From NCBI RefSeq assembly GCF_002095475.1, contig NZ_MLFR01000011.1:1-64000 (forward strand): DNA of 64,000 bases, in the 5' to 3' direction. The position numbers were made by a program, and so were the translations under genes. The notes beneath the pieces were generated by a model. The model had not been told where the DNA came from, searched no databases, and was given only the letters and a program-made list of their open reading frames with translations. Below are positions 1-7,550 of the stretch, piece after piece; position 1 is the stretch's first letter, and each line of letters starts with the position of its first letter. The stretch is from Pantoea rwandensis (GTDB lineage: Bacteria; Pseudomonadota; Gammaproteobacteria; Enterobacterales; Enterobacteriaceae).

Positions 1-148
1 CATGAATGACAACCCTACGATGAATGTGCACGCTTCTGGTCGCCATAAATGGCAACCCTACGATGAATGTGCGCGCTTCTGGTCGCCATGAATGGCAACC
101 CTACAAGGAATGTGCGTGCTTTTCGTAGGGTGCGCATTCATGCGCACC
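1..148. repeat. REP-like palindrome array, left edge
   Basis: Two complete inverted copies of a palindrome (38-61 and 81-104) and a partial one (1-18) recur with a 43-bp period. Each has a GGTCGCC arm, a central ATAAAT or ATGAAT, and a GGCAACC arm that ends in CTAC. The array is closed by a direct copy at 125-148 with a GTAG head and a GGTGCGC/GCGCACC stem. The same pattern recurs elsewhere in the window. No convincing protein is encoded here; the short open frames follow the repeat. Confidence 0.8.
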
Positions 149-511
149 GGCTTACTGATAGCCCGCCGCAAAATAATGCATTAATTAACCAGTTGTTAAT
201 TCTCACACCCTCTTTTATTGATCACTTATTCAGCACAAACATGTCAAAAAGATCTCAAAACATAACAAGCTGTAACAGCATTATTTGATAATCATGATAA
301 CCACATGAAAATAAGTGACTTTTTAAAAGTTGGATTATTCAAATAGTTTATATAAACCAGAGCTAATGATAAGCGTAACGGGAAGTGCATACTATGCGCC
401 GTTACAAGCCAATAACATTATTTATTAAGTTAAATGCAGCACCTATTTCACCCGAAATAACACACCAGGCTGCTTCACCATTATCAACACCATAATGAGA
501 AACACATATCC
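149..511. other. AT-rich leader region before the dehydrogenase operon
   Basis: No supportable gene. The stretch is AT-rich and runs up to the gamma-subunit start at 512, so it presumably holds the promoter of the dehydrogenase operon. I see no unambiguous -35/-10 pair or operator. Confidence 0.4.
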
Positions 512-1239
512 ATGGCAGATGAAACATGTCGCATTGGACGACGGCCTTTTATCATAGGTTCGTTAATTGGTATTGCCACACTGGGCATGAAAGGCGGCGT
601 CAGTTCGGTATTTGCCGCCGTGCCCAGCCCCGCTGATGAATTAGAACGCTACCAGCCTGAATTCTTTTCTGCCGATGAGTGGAAATTCATCATGGCCGCC
701 TGCGATCGCCTGATTCCCTCAGACCACGAGGGTCCTGGCGCTCTGGATACCCACGTGCCGGTCTTTATTGATAAGCAGATGCTCACGCCATACGGCAAAG
801 GCGATGACTGGTACATGGATGGCCCGTTTGATAGCCACGCCAGCAAGCTGTTTGGCTACCAGATGCCGTTCCCGTTACAGGTGCTGTATCGCAAGGGTAT
901 CGCGCTGACCAACCAGTACACCCGCATGAAATACAACCAAAACTTCAGCGATTTACCGGCAAAAGTCAGAGACAACGTGCTCACCGACCTGCAAAAAAAC
1001 ACGGTGGATTTTTCACAGTTTGGCGAAGCGATCTTAACGCTGGCTATTTCTTTACCCGCCTGCTGGAAAATACCAAAGAAGGCTATCTGGCCGATCCGCA
1101 ATATGGCGGAAATAAAAACATGGCGGCGTGGAAAATGATTAATTTCCCCGGTGCGCGTGCCAGTTATCCGCAGTGGATCAAAATCCACAATATTAAATAT
1201 CCCCTTGGCCCGGTGTCACTGAGCGGCGAACAAGCCTGA
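512..1239 (+). pseudogene. Gluconate 2-dehydrogenase-type gamma subunit, frameshifted
   Basis: Small subunit (gluconate dehydrogenase subunit 3 family) of a periplasmic three-subunit membrane dehydrogenase. The N-terminus carries a twin-arginine signal (GRRPFIIGSL, about residues 9-18) followed by a hydrophobic run. In this family the gamma subunit carries the only export signal and takes the FAD subunit out with it. The uninterrupted frame stops at 1138 with an unrelated tail, but from about 1036 the minus-one frame reads NAGYFFTRLLENTKEGYL, the expected family C-terminus, and ends at the TGA at 1237-1239. One base is therefore missing near 1031-1036. Alpha and cytochrome subunits follow directly. 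The exact sugar-acid substrate (gluconate, 2-ketogluconate or a polyol) cannot be fixed from sequence. Either a decayed gene or an assembly indel. Confidence 0.85.
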
Positions 1240-1292
1240 TTCTTGCTGGAAAAATAAATGAAAAAACCAACGACCACGTTGATGTCATCATC

Positions 1293-3026
1293 GTGGGCCT
1301 CGGCTGGGCGGGCTCAATTATGGGAATTGAGCTGGCGCAGGCCGGATTAAAAGTGCGCGCGCTGGAGCGCGGAGAAGATCGTCTTAACAGCGACTATGCC
1401 TATCCAAAACCCGCAGATGAACTGGCCTTCACTAAACGCCATAAAATCATGCAGAGCCCGCATGATGCCGCTTTCACTATCCGTCATAACGCAGCAGAAA
1501 CCGCGCTGCCAATGCGTGAGCTGGGTGCCTTCCGTCTTGGTGATGGCGTGGGCGGTGCCGGACTTCACTGGACAGGGATGATCACCCGCCCGACGCCGAT
1601 CGATCTCAAACTGAAAACCTTCGCCGATGCACATTTCAAACGCGGCGAGTTAGATGAAGAATTGCGTATCGAAGATTTTCCGGTGAGCTGGGAAGAGATT
1701 GAACCGCATATGGATTTCTTCGATAAAGTTTGCGGCTCTTCTGGCGAAACTGGCAACCTGCGTGGTGAGATCCAGCAAGGCGGCGATCCGTTTGAAGGTG
1801 CGCGTTCCAGCGCCTTCCCTAACCGACCGCTGGAAGACAGCCTTAACGCCACGATGTTCCGCAAGGCCACGCAGGAGATGGGCTATCACCCCTACTCCAT
1901 GCCTTCCGCGGCGGTGTCGGTGCCCTATACCAACCCCTATGGTCAGCAGATTGCGCCCTGCAACTATTGCGGTTTCTGCCAGTTTTACTCGTGCCTCAAC
2001 TACTCCAAAGCCTCACCGCAAACGGCGATCCTTGACCGCCTGAAGCAGTTCAAAAACTTCGATTATAAAACCCGTGCCAACGTGATTCGCGTGGAGAAAC
2101 ATGCCGATGGTAAAACCGCGACGGGCGTAACCTATATCGACGAAAACGGCGACGAGATTTTCCAGCCGGCCAGTATCGTGATCCTCTCGACTTTCGGCCT
2201 GAATAACGTGCGTCTGCTGCTCAACTCCTCAATCGGCAAGCCATACAACCCGATTACTGAGGAAGGCGTGATTGGCCGTAACTACACCCACCAGTACGGC
2301 GGTGGCTTTACGCTGTTCTTTGACGATCTCGAATTCAACCCGTTCGCCACCGCCGGACCGACAGGTACGGTGATCAGCGATTTTGGTACTGGCAATATCG
2401 ACACTGCCGCGCTGGGCTTTATCGGCGGCGCCAAAATTTACAGCTCGCAGCCCACCGGTACGCCAATGGCCGCCCCGGTGCGCAAAGACGCGCCCGCCTG
2501 GGGCAGTGGCTGGAAGAAAGGCCTCAAGCGCAGCTACGGCCATTCAATGGGCGTGAAGTTGGAAGGCAGCAATATGGCGACGCGTGGCAACTATCTCGAT
2601 CTCGATCCGGTTTATAAAGATCGTTTCGGCATGCCGCTGCTGCGCGTGACCTACGACTACGTGCAGAACGACCTGCGCATGCTGCAGTTCATGAAAGAAA
2701 AGATGGAAGCGATCACTAAGCATCTCAATCCGAGTGAGTATTCGCACAACATCCTAAAAATGGACAGCCACTTCGCCAGTTCACCGAATTACGTCAACAC
2801 CCACAACGCGGGTGGCGCCATCATGGGTGACAACCCGCGCACCTCGGCGCTTAACCGTTATCTGCAAAGCTGGGATGTGCACAACGTCTTCGTGATGGGT
2901 GCCAACGCCTTCCCGCAGAACTTCTACGCCAACCCTTCTGCGATGGTGGCAGGCTTGGCTTACTGGTCTGCGAAAGCGATTCGCGAACAGTATCTGAATA
3001 ACCCCGGTCCGCTGGTGCAGGCATAA
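1293..3026 (+). CDS. GMC-family FAD dehydrogenase, gluconate 2-dehydrogenase-type alpha subunit
   Basis: Catalytic flavoprotein subunit. The N-terminus shows the dinucleotide-binding motif VGLGWAGSIMG and the C-terminus the GMC-type histidine region (NTHNAGG and the final FVMGANAFPQN stretch). It oxidises a sugar acid or polyol in the periplasm and passes electrons to the cytochrome c subunit encoded 10 bp downstream. The first in-frame start now available is GTG at 1293, which would remove the first beta strand of the FAD fold. The ATG at 1258, followed by six A, would read MKKTNDHVDVIIVGLG if the run held seven A; the native start is therefore probably 1258 with one A missing at 1261-1266. 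The rest of the frame is intact. Gluconate is the best-known substrate of this family, but related complexes use 2-ketogluconate or sorbitol. Confidence 0.85.
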   Translation: MGLGWAGSIMGIELAQAGLKVRALERGEDRLNSDYAYPKPADELAFTKRHKIMQSPHDAAFTIRHNAAETALPMRELGAFRLGDGVGGAGLHWTGMITRPTPIDLKLKTFADAHFKRGELDEELRIEDFPVSWEEIEPHMDFFDKVCGSSGETGNLRGEIQQGGDPFEGARSSAFPNRPLEDSLNATMFRKATQEMGYHPYSMPSAAVSVPYTNPYGQQIAPCNYCGFCQFYSCLNYSKASPQTAILDRLKQFKNFDYKTRANVIRVEKHADGKTATGVTYIDENGDEIFQPASIVILSTFGLNNVRLLLNSSIGKPYNPITEEGVIGRNYTHQYGGGFTLFFDDLEFNPFATAGPTGTVISDFGTGNIDTAALGFIGGAKIYSSQPTGTPMAAPVRKDAPAWGSGWKKGLKRSYGHSMGVKLEGSNMATRGNYLDLDPVYKDRFGMPLLRVTYDYVQNDLRMLQFMKEKMEAITKHLNPSEYSHNILKMDSHFASSPNYVNTHNAGGAIMGDNPRTSALNRYLQSWDVHNVFVMGANAFPQNFYANPSAMVAGLAYWSAKAIREQYLNNPGPLVQA

Positions 3027-3036
3027 GGAGATAACC

Positions 3037-4305
3037 ATGAAACTAAAACTGCGTTATCTGCTGATTGCCGGGTTGTTGAGCAGCGCCGCGCAGGCGGCGG
3101 ATCAATCCGACGCGGCGCTCATTGCCCAAGGTGAATATCTGGCGCGCGCCGGTGACTGTACCGCCTGTCACACCGTGGCCGGTGGGAAAGACTTCGGCGG
3201 CGGTTTGGCGATTGCCAGCCCAATGGGTGTGATTTATTCCACCAACATCTCCCCAGACCCTAAAGCGGGTATTGGTGAATACACCGAGCAGGAGTTTGCC
3301 GATGCCGTGCGCAAAGGCGTGCGCCGCGATGGTAAAAATCTCTATCCGGCCATGCCCTATCCCGACTACCGCGGCGTGACCGATGCGGATATCCATGCGC
3401 TGTATGTCTACTTTATGAAGGGCGTGCAGCCGGTAGCGGAAAAAGCGCCGGAAACCTCGCTGATGTTCCCGTTCAGCCAGCGCTGGGGTATGTGGTTCTG
3501 GAATAAAGCGTTTACCGAAGATAAGCCTTTTACCCCCCTGCCAACGCCACCTGAAGAACTGAATCGTGGTAAGTATCTGGTGGAAACCCTGGGTCACTGC
3601 GGCAGTTGCCACACGCCGCGCGGTATCGGCATGCAGGAAAAAGCGCTCAACGAATCCAACTCGCATTATCTGGCAGGCGGCGAACTCAACGGCTGGCCGG
3701 TGCCTGCTCTGCGCGGCATGCCCACCTGGAGCGTGAAGGATATCACCGACTATCTGGCGACCGGGCGCAACGACTTTGCCTCCGTCGGCGGCGAGATGAC
3801 GGGTGTGGTGGAACACAGCATGCAGCATATGAATGATGCGGATTTGCAGGCGATTGCCCGCTACCTGAAGTCATTACCTGCGGATGTGCCGGTGAAAAAC
3901 CGTCGTGCTGCTGTCGATCAGGAAACGCAGAAAACCGCTGACTTCCTGACGCAGGGACATAATCTGAGCGCGGGTCAAATGTTGTATATGAACAACTGCG
4001 AAGCCTGTCACTGGACCGATGGCAACGGGGCGAAAGGCATCTTCCCGCGCTTGAACGGCGGCGACATTGTGACAGCAGATAATCCTACCGGACTCATCAA
4101 CATTATCCTGCAGGGCGCGCAAACCCCGTCTACGCCGAAAGCGCCTTCTGTGATGGCGATGCCGGGCTTCTCAGGACGTCTGAGTGATGAGCAAGTCGCG
4201 CAACTGGCTACATTTGTTCGCAGCGGCTGGAGCAATGATGCTCCGGCGGTTTCGGCAAAAGAGGTGAAGAAGGTGCGCGAGTCGCTATCTGCGGATAAGA
4301 AGTAA
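3037..4305 (+). CDS. Triheme cytochrome c subunit of the membrane dehydrogenase
   Basis: Electron-accepting and membrane-anchoring subunit of the dehydrogenase. A Sec signal peptide (residues 1-20, ending AQA) is followed by three CxxCH heme c motifs: CTACH at 41-45, CGSCH at 188-192 and CEACH at 321-325. This is the standard arrangement of gluconate/alcohol dehydrogenase cytochrome subunits (about 420-450 aa; this one is 422 aa), which pass electrons to ubiquinone. The ATG follows a good AGGAG site at 3026-3030, 10 bp after the alpha-subunit stop, so the three genes form an operon. This subunit is intact while its two partners appear frameshifted, which favours sequencing error over old decay. 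Confidence 0.92.
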   Translation: MKLKLRYLLIAGLLSSAAQAADQSDAALIAQGEYLARAGDCTACHTVAGGKDFGGGLAIASPMGVIYSTNISPDPKAGIGEYTEQEFADAVRKGVRRDGKNLYPAMPYPDYRGVTDADIHALYVYFMKGVQPVAEKAPETSLMFPFSQRWGMWFWNKAFTEDKPFTPLPTPPEELNRGKYLVETLGHCGSCHTPRGIGMQEKALNESNSHYLAGGELNGWPVPALRGMPTWSVKDITDYLATGRNDFASVGGEMTGVVEHSMQHMNDADLQAIARYLKSLPADVPVKNRRAAVDQETQKTADFLTQGHNLSAGQMLYMNNCEACHWTDGNGAKGIFPRLNGGDIVTADNPTGLINIILQGAQTPSTPKAPSVMAMPGFSGRLSDEQVAQLATFVRSGWSNDAPAVSAKEVKKVRESLSADKK

Positions 4306-4314
4306 GGTATTGAT

Positions 4315-4344
4315 GCGTTTACGTTGGTGAAACAGCGTAAACGC
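4315..4344 (+). terminator. Inverted repeat after the dehydrogenase operon
   Basis: A 9-bp perfect inverted repeat (GCGTTTACG at 4315-4323, CGTAAACGC at 4336-4344) with a 12-nt loop is followed by TTGCTT. It could be a weak terminator for the dehydrogenase operon or an operator for the MFS gene. The T-tract is poor, so termination is not certain. Confidence 0.4.
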
Positions 4345-4431
4345 TTGCTTAAGCTGCAGTGAGGTATAAAACTGCCTGTCAGATCACATTTCAATAACAT
4401 CCTCAGGGCACAGGAAGCAGGGGAAATCATC

Positions 4432-5826
4432 ATGACGCATCAAACATCACAGCCACACCGTACCCCGCTATTAGCGCTACTGGTTGCGGTTACCTTCTTT
4501 ATGGAAAACCTTGACGCCACGGTCATCACCACCGCCATTCCGCAAATGGCACGGGATTTCGCTGCCAATCCGGTGGCGTTGAATGTGGGCGTAAGTGCTT
4601 ACTTATTAGCCGTCGCGGTGGGGATCCCCATGAGCGGCTGGCTGGCAGAACGTTTTGGTGCACGTACCGTATTTGCGAGCGCCATTCTAATTTTTACCCT
4701 CGCTTCGGTGATGTGCGGTATCAGCGATACCTTACCGATGTTCACATTGAGCCGAATTTTGCAGGGCATCGGCGGCGCAATGATGGTACCGGTCGGTCGT
4801 ATGGTGGTGCTGCGCGTGACGGAAAAGAAGGACATGGTGAAAACCATCGCCTTTATCACCTGGCCGGGACTGATAGCACCCGTGCTCGGCCCTCCCTTGG
4901 GTGGATTGATTGTCACCTACGGACATTGGCCATGGATCTTCTGGCTCAACATTCCGCTAGGTATCCTTGCGATCATCGCCACCGGATATCTGGTACCGCA
5001 GTTCAAAGCCGAACAACGGCGCCCATTTGATGTTCGCGGTTTCGTGCTGACAGCCACTGCCTGTACAGCGTTGATTCTTGCGTTAGAAGTCCTCGGTCAA
5101 ATGCATCTAAACCTCGGCGTTCCGCTGTTGCTGTTGGGTATCCTGTGCAGCGTGCTGGCCTATCGCCACAGCTTCCGCCATCCGCAGCCGCTGCTACCTT
5201 TCAACACACTCACCATTAACACCTTCCGCAATGCTGCCGTGGGCGGTTCACTGTTCCGTGCCTCAATTAACGCCGTGCCTTTTCTGCTGCCTCTGCTTTT
5301 CCAACTGGGATTCGGCTGGAGTGCGGCACAGGCGGGTAGCATGGTGTTGTGGGTATTTGCGGGCAACCTGGCAATGAAACCCGCTACGACTTGGTTGATG
5401 AAGCGCTGGGGTTTTCGTCAGGTATTAATGATAAATGGGGTAATCAGTCTGGCAGCCATGCTGGGCTGCATGCTGCTCAGCCCTTCACTCGGTTACTTCG
5501 CCATCGCCACGATCCTGTTCGTTGGTGGGCTGTCACGTTCACTGCAATTCAGCTGCTACAACAGCCTGGGATTCGCGGATGTACCGCAAACCAAAATGGG
5601 TGATGCCTCTGTGATGTTCAGCATCTTCTTCCAGTTCAGCATGAGCGCAGGAATTGCTCTAGCAGCCTTGTTCCTACGCGGTTCAATGCTGTGGCATGAA
5701 CACACCACCATTACACAAAGCGATATACGCATCGCTTTTGCCGGTGTCGCACTGCTGGTGTTAATGTCGTTGTTTGACGTGTGGCGACTGGAGAAGAATG
5801 CCGGAGCACAGGTTCTCAGCCGGTAG
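4432..5826 (+). CDS. MFS transporter, DHA2 (14-TM drug:H+ antiporter) family
   Basis: Inner-membrane secondary transporter of 464 aa. The first segment holds the DHA2 motif ENLDATVITTAIPQMA, and loop 2-3 shows the MFS motif-A pattern GWLAERFGARTVF. PGLIAPVLGPPLGG resembles antiporter motif C. These features and the length fit EmrB/HsrA-like proton-coupled exporters of lipophilic compounds; the substrate cannot be read from sequence. It starts 126 bp after the cytochrome gene with its own leader, so it is probably a separate transcript. No regulator gene is adjacent. Confidence 0.85.
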   Translation: MTHQTSQPHRTPLLALLVAVTFFMENLDATVITTAIPQMARDFAANPVALNVGVSAYLLAVAVGIPMSGWLAERFGARTVFASAILIFTLASVMCGISDTLPMFTLSRILQGIGGAMMVPVGRMVVLRVTEKKDMVKTIAFITWPGLIAPVLGPPLGGLIVTYGHWPWIFWLNIPLGILAIIATGYLVPQFKAEQRRPFDVRGFVLTATACTALILALEVLGQMHLNLGVPLLLLGILCSVLAYRHSFRHPQPLLPFNTLTINTFRNAAVGGSLFRASINAVPFLLPLLFQLGFGWSAAQAGSMVLWVFAGNLAMKPATTWLMKRWGFRQVLMINGVISLAAMLGCMLLSPSLGYFAIATILFVGGLSRSLQFSCYNSLGFADVPQTKMGDASVMFSIFFQFSMSAGIALAALFLRGSMLWHEHTTITQSDIRIAFAGVALLVLMSLFDVWRLEKNAGAQVLSR

Positions 5827-6367
5827 TCGAGAGCGCCCGTAGCCGTATAAGCTGCGGGCGAATAGCATCGTAAAAGGCAGCCTTACCCCTGAAAGAAAAG
5901 GGTTCGTTATTACGCATCACCGTAACAAGACATAATTAATTATGGCGGCTATCACATTCACTCGCCGCTAATCGTGTTATTTTTAATTAAAATCACCTTC
6001 CAGCATTCCTAATGCAATATTGTAGATAGCTTGCGCCTCTCCATGCTTGCCCGATGTAATATAACCCTGACAAACACCCCATTTATTCACTACAAAAACA
6101 CCATCGAAATCCGATTCCCCTATAAATACACCCTCTCCATAATGGCTCGCATACAAGCCAATGCATTAGAAATCCAAATGGCTAAGCGAAACATATCATG
6201 CCTATTGATATCGCGTGATGAAGGAGCACCTGTTAACAGCGTGCAAATGCTGGTCTCTGAAGACGAAATAAGGGCGCCATGTCCCTTTACGTCCTAAGAA
6301 ACATCAAAACACCATGACTCTTTTAAAAGAGAAAACATGGAAAAATAACAAAAATGGAAGATATTAA
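5827..6367. other. AT-rich gap before the fimbrial operon
   Basis: No supportable gene. A GC-rich hairpin lies just after the MFS stop (CGCCCGTAGC at 5834-5843, GCTGCGGGCG at 5851-5860, one G-U pair) without a T-run. The rest is AT-rich and presumably holds the fimbrial promoter. A 14-bp palindrome, CTCTTTTAAAAGAG, at 6318-6331 lies 37 bp before the pilin start. An 88-codon open frame at 6031-6297 has no recognisable features. I see no clear fim-switch-type inverted repeats or recombinase gene. Confidence 0.4.
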
Positions 6368-6901
6368 ATGAAAAAGAGTATTATTGCCTTGTCAATGTTA
6401 AGTCTGTTTGCCGTCTCCTCTGTACATGCTAAATCTGGAAAAGTCACCTTTACTGGTTCTATTATTGATGCGCCATGCTCAATTGCTCCTGGTTCAGTGG
6501 ATCAAACGGTTTCACTGGGTGCCATTTCAAATGTCGTACTGGCTGAAAATGGCAATACCGGCAGTTCAACACCTCAGCGTTTCACCATTGAATTAGAAGA
6601 TTGCGTGATTGCCACTGCAGGTACCAAAGATAAAGTCACGACCCGCTTCACGGGAGCCCCTTCTTCTTATGATTCCGATAGCCTGGCGCTGGTCGGTGGC
6701 ACTGCGGGTGGTGCATCTATTCAGTTATTCGCCAATGACGGCGCTAAAGTCAAAATAAACACACCTACTGCTGAACAACAGATCTTTAACGGTGGCAATA
6801 CGTTGAGCTTTACCGCAAATGTTAAAGGCGGTGGGTCAACCTCAACAATTGTGCCAGGTACGTTCCAGGTACCCGCCAATTTCGTTCTGAGCTACAACTA
6901 A
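6368..6901 (+). CDS. Major fimbrial subunit (type 1/Mrp-like pilin)
   Basis: Secreted pilin of 177 aa. A signal peptide (residues 1-21, cleavage after VHA) precedes a mature pilin with the family hallmarks: an early GxV-F-GSIIDAPCSI strand with Cys37, a second cysteine (Cys83, LEDCVI) for the pilin disulphide, and a C-terminal beta zipper ending in the penultimate-tyrosine motif VLSYN. Major-subunit status is inferred from first position in the operon, the size, and the terminator just downstream, which would keep its mRNA more abundant than the rest. The gene is AT-richer than the flanking chromosome, as in many acquired fimbrial clusters. Confidence 0.9.
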   Translation: MKKSIIALSMLSLFAVSSVHAKSGKVTFTGSIIDAPCSIAPGSVDQTVSLGAISNVVLAENGNTGSSTPQRFTIELEDCVIATAGTKDKVTTRFTGAPSSYDSDSLALVGGTAGGASIQLFANDGAKVKINTPTAEQQIFNGGNTLSFTANVKGGGSTSTIVPGTFQVPANFVLSYN

Positions 6902-6932
6902 TCAGAAATTAGCCCCAATAATGAGCGATACC

Positions 6933-6958
6933 CCTGCGGCAATCATGCCGCAGGTTTT
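6933..6958 (+). terminator. Intrinsic terminator/attenuator after the major pilin
   Basis: Perfect 9-bp stem (CCTGCGGCA at 6933-6941, TGCCGCAGG at 6946-6954), tetraloop ATCA, then TTTT. It lies between the major pilin and the rest of the operon. Partial read-through here would give the usual excess of major subunit over usher, chaperone and minor subunits. Confidence 0.85.
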
Positions 6959-6988
6959 GTAAAACCTTAATGATTTGGGGGCAGGAAA

Positions 6989-7537
6989 ATGAAATTTTGG
7001 CTCTCAATCTCCTTCACCTTCACAATCCTGGTATCCGTTTATAGCAGTGCATCATCAGGCGCCGAAGCGATGATCGCTGGACAAAATACGGGACATGTCA
7101 ATATTACCGGCTCGATAATGGGTACCCCTTGTACTATTGACGTCGGTGAACCGGATCAAACACTCAACATCGGCAATCATGCTGTTAGTCATATTATCAA
7201 AGAGGGTCGCGGCCCTGAGCACATTTTTTCCATTCAACTCTATGGCTGCTCATTTAACGAATATGAAACACAATCATCAACAAACAATATATTCAGAATA
7301 ATGTTTGATGGCGAAAACGATTTTGGGCACTTCAGAAACCTAGGATCTGCTAACGGTATTGCGATCATGATAAGCGATCCACAAGGAAATATTGCTTCAC
7401 CTGGCAGGCATCTTCCACATGGGAGATTAGAAAAGGATATGAAATTTGATTACACCCTTAACTTGATTAGTAATCAGGATATTATCCAACCGGGCGACCT
7501 GCATTTAACCATCCGCTTTAGAATAGATTACAACTAA
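6989..7537 (+). CDS. Minor fimbrial subunit
   Basis: Secreted pilin-like protein of 182 aa. An N-terminal hydrophobic signal (about residues 1-24) is followed by NITGSIMGTPCTIDVGEPDQT, the typical first-cysteine strand, and a second cysteine in LYGCSFNE. It ends LTIRFRIDYN, the tyrosine-containing donor strand end recognised by chaperones. Position between major pilin and usher matches the second gene of Mrp-type operons, where the product is a minor or terminating subunit. It lies 13 bp before the usher, so the two are probably cotranslated. Confidence 0.85.
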   Translation: MKFWLSISFTFTILVSVYSSASSGAEAMIAGQNTGHVNITGSIMGTPCTIDVGEPDQTLNIGNHAVSHIIKEGRGPEHIFSIQLYGCSFNEYETQSSTNNIFRIMFDGENDFGHFRNLGSANGIAIMISDPQGNIASPGRHLPHGRLEKDMKFDYTLNLISNQDIIQPGDLHLTIRFRIDYN

Positions 7538-7550
7538 CAGGAATATTATT

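Noticed and set aside
3043..3828. 261-codon antisense frame in the cytochrome gene
   Set aside because: A shadow of the GC-rich real gene; histidine/arginine-rich composition typical of antisense reading.
6031..6297. 88-codon open frame before the pilin gene
   Set aside because: No ribosome site, family motif or credible composition; it lies in an AT-rich promoter region.
6000..6367. Invertible fim-type phase switch
   Set aside because: Only an 8-bp match (CTAATGCA and its inverse about 150 bp apart) and no recombinase gene nearby.
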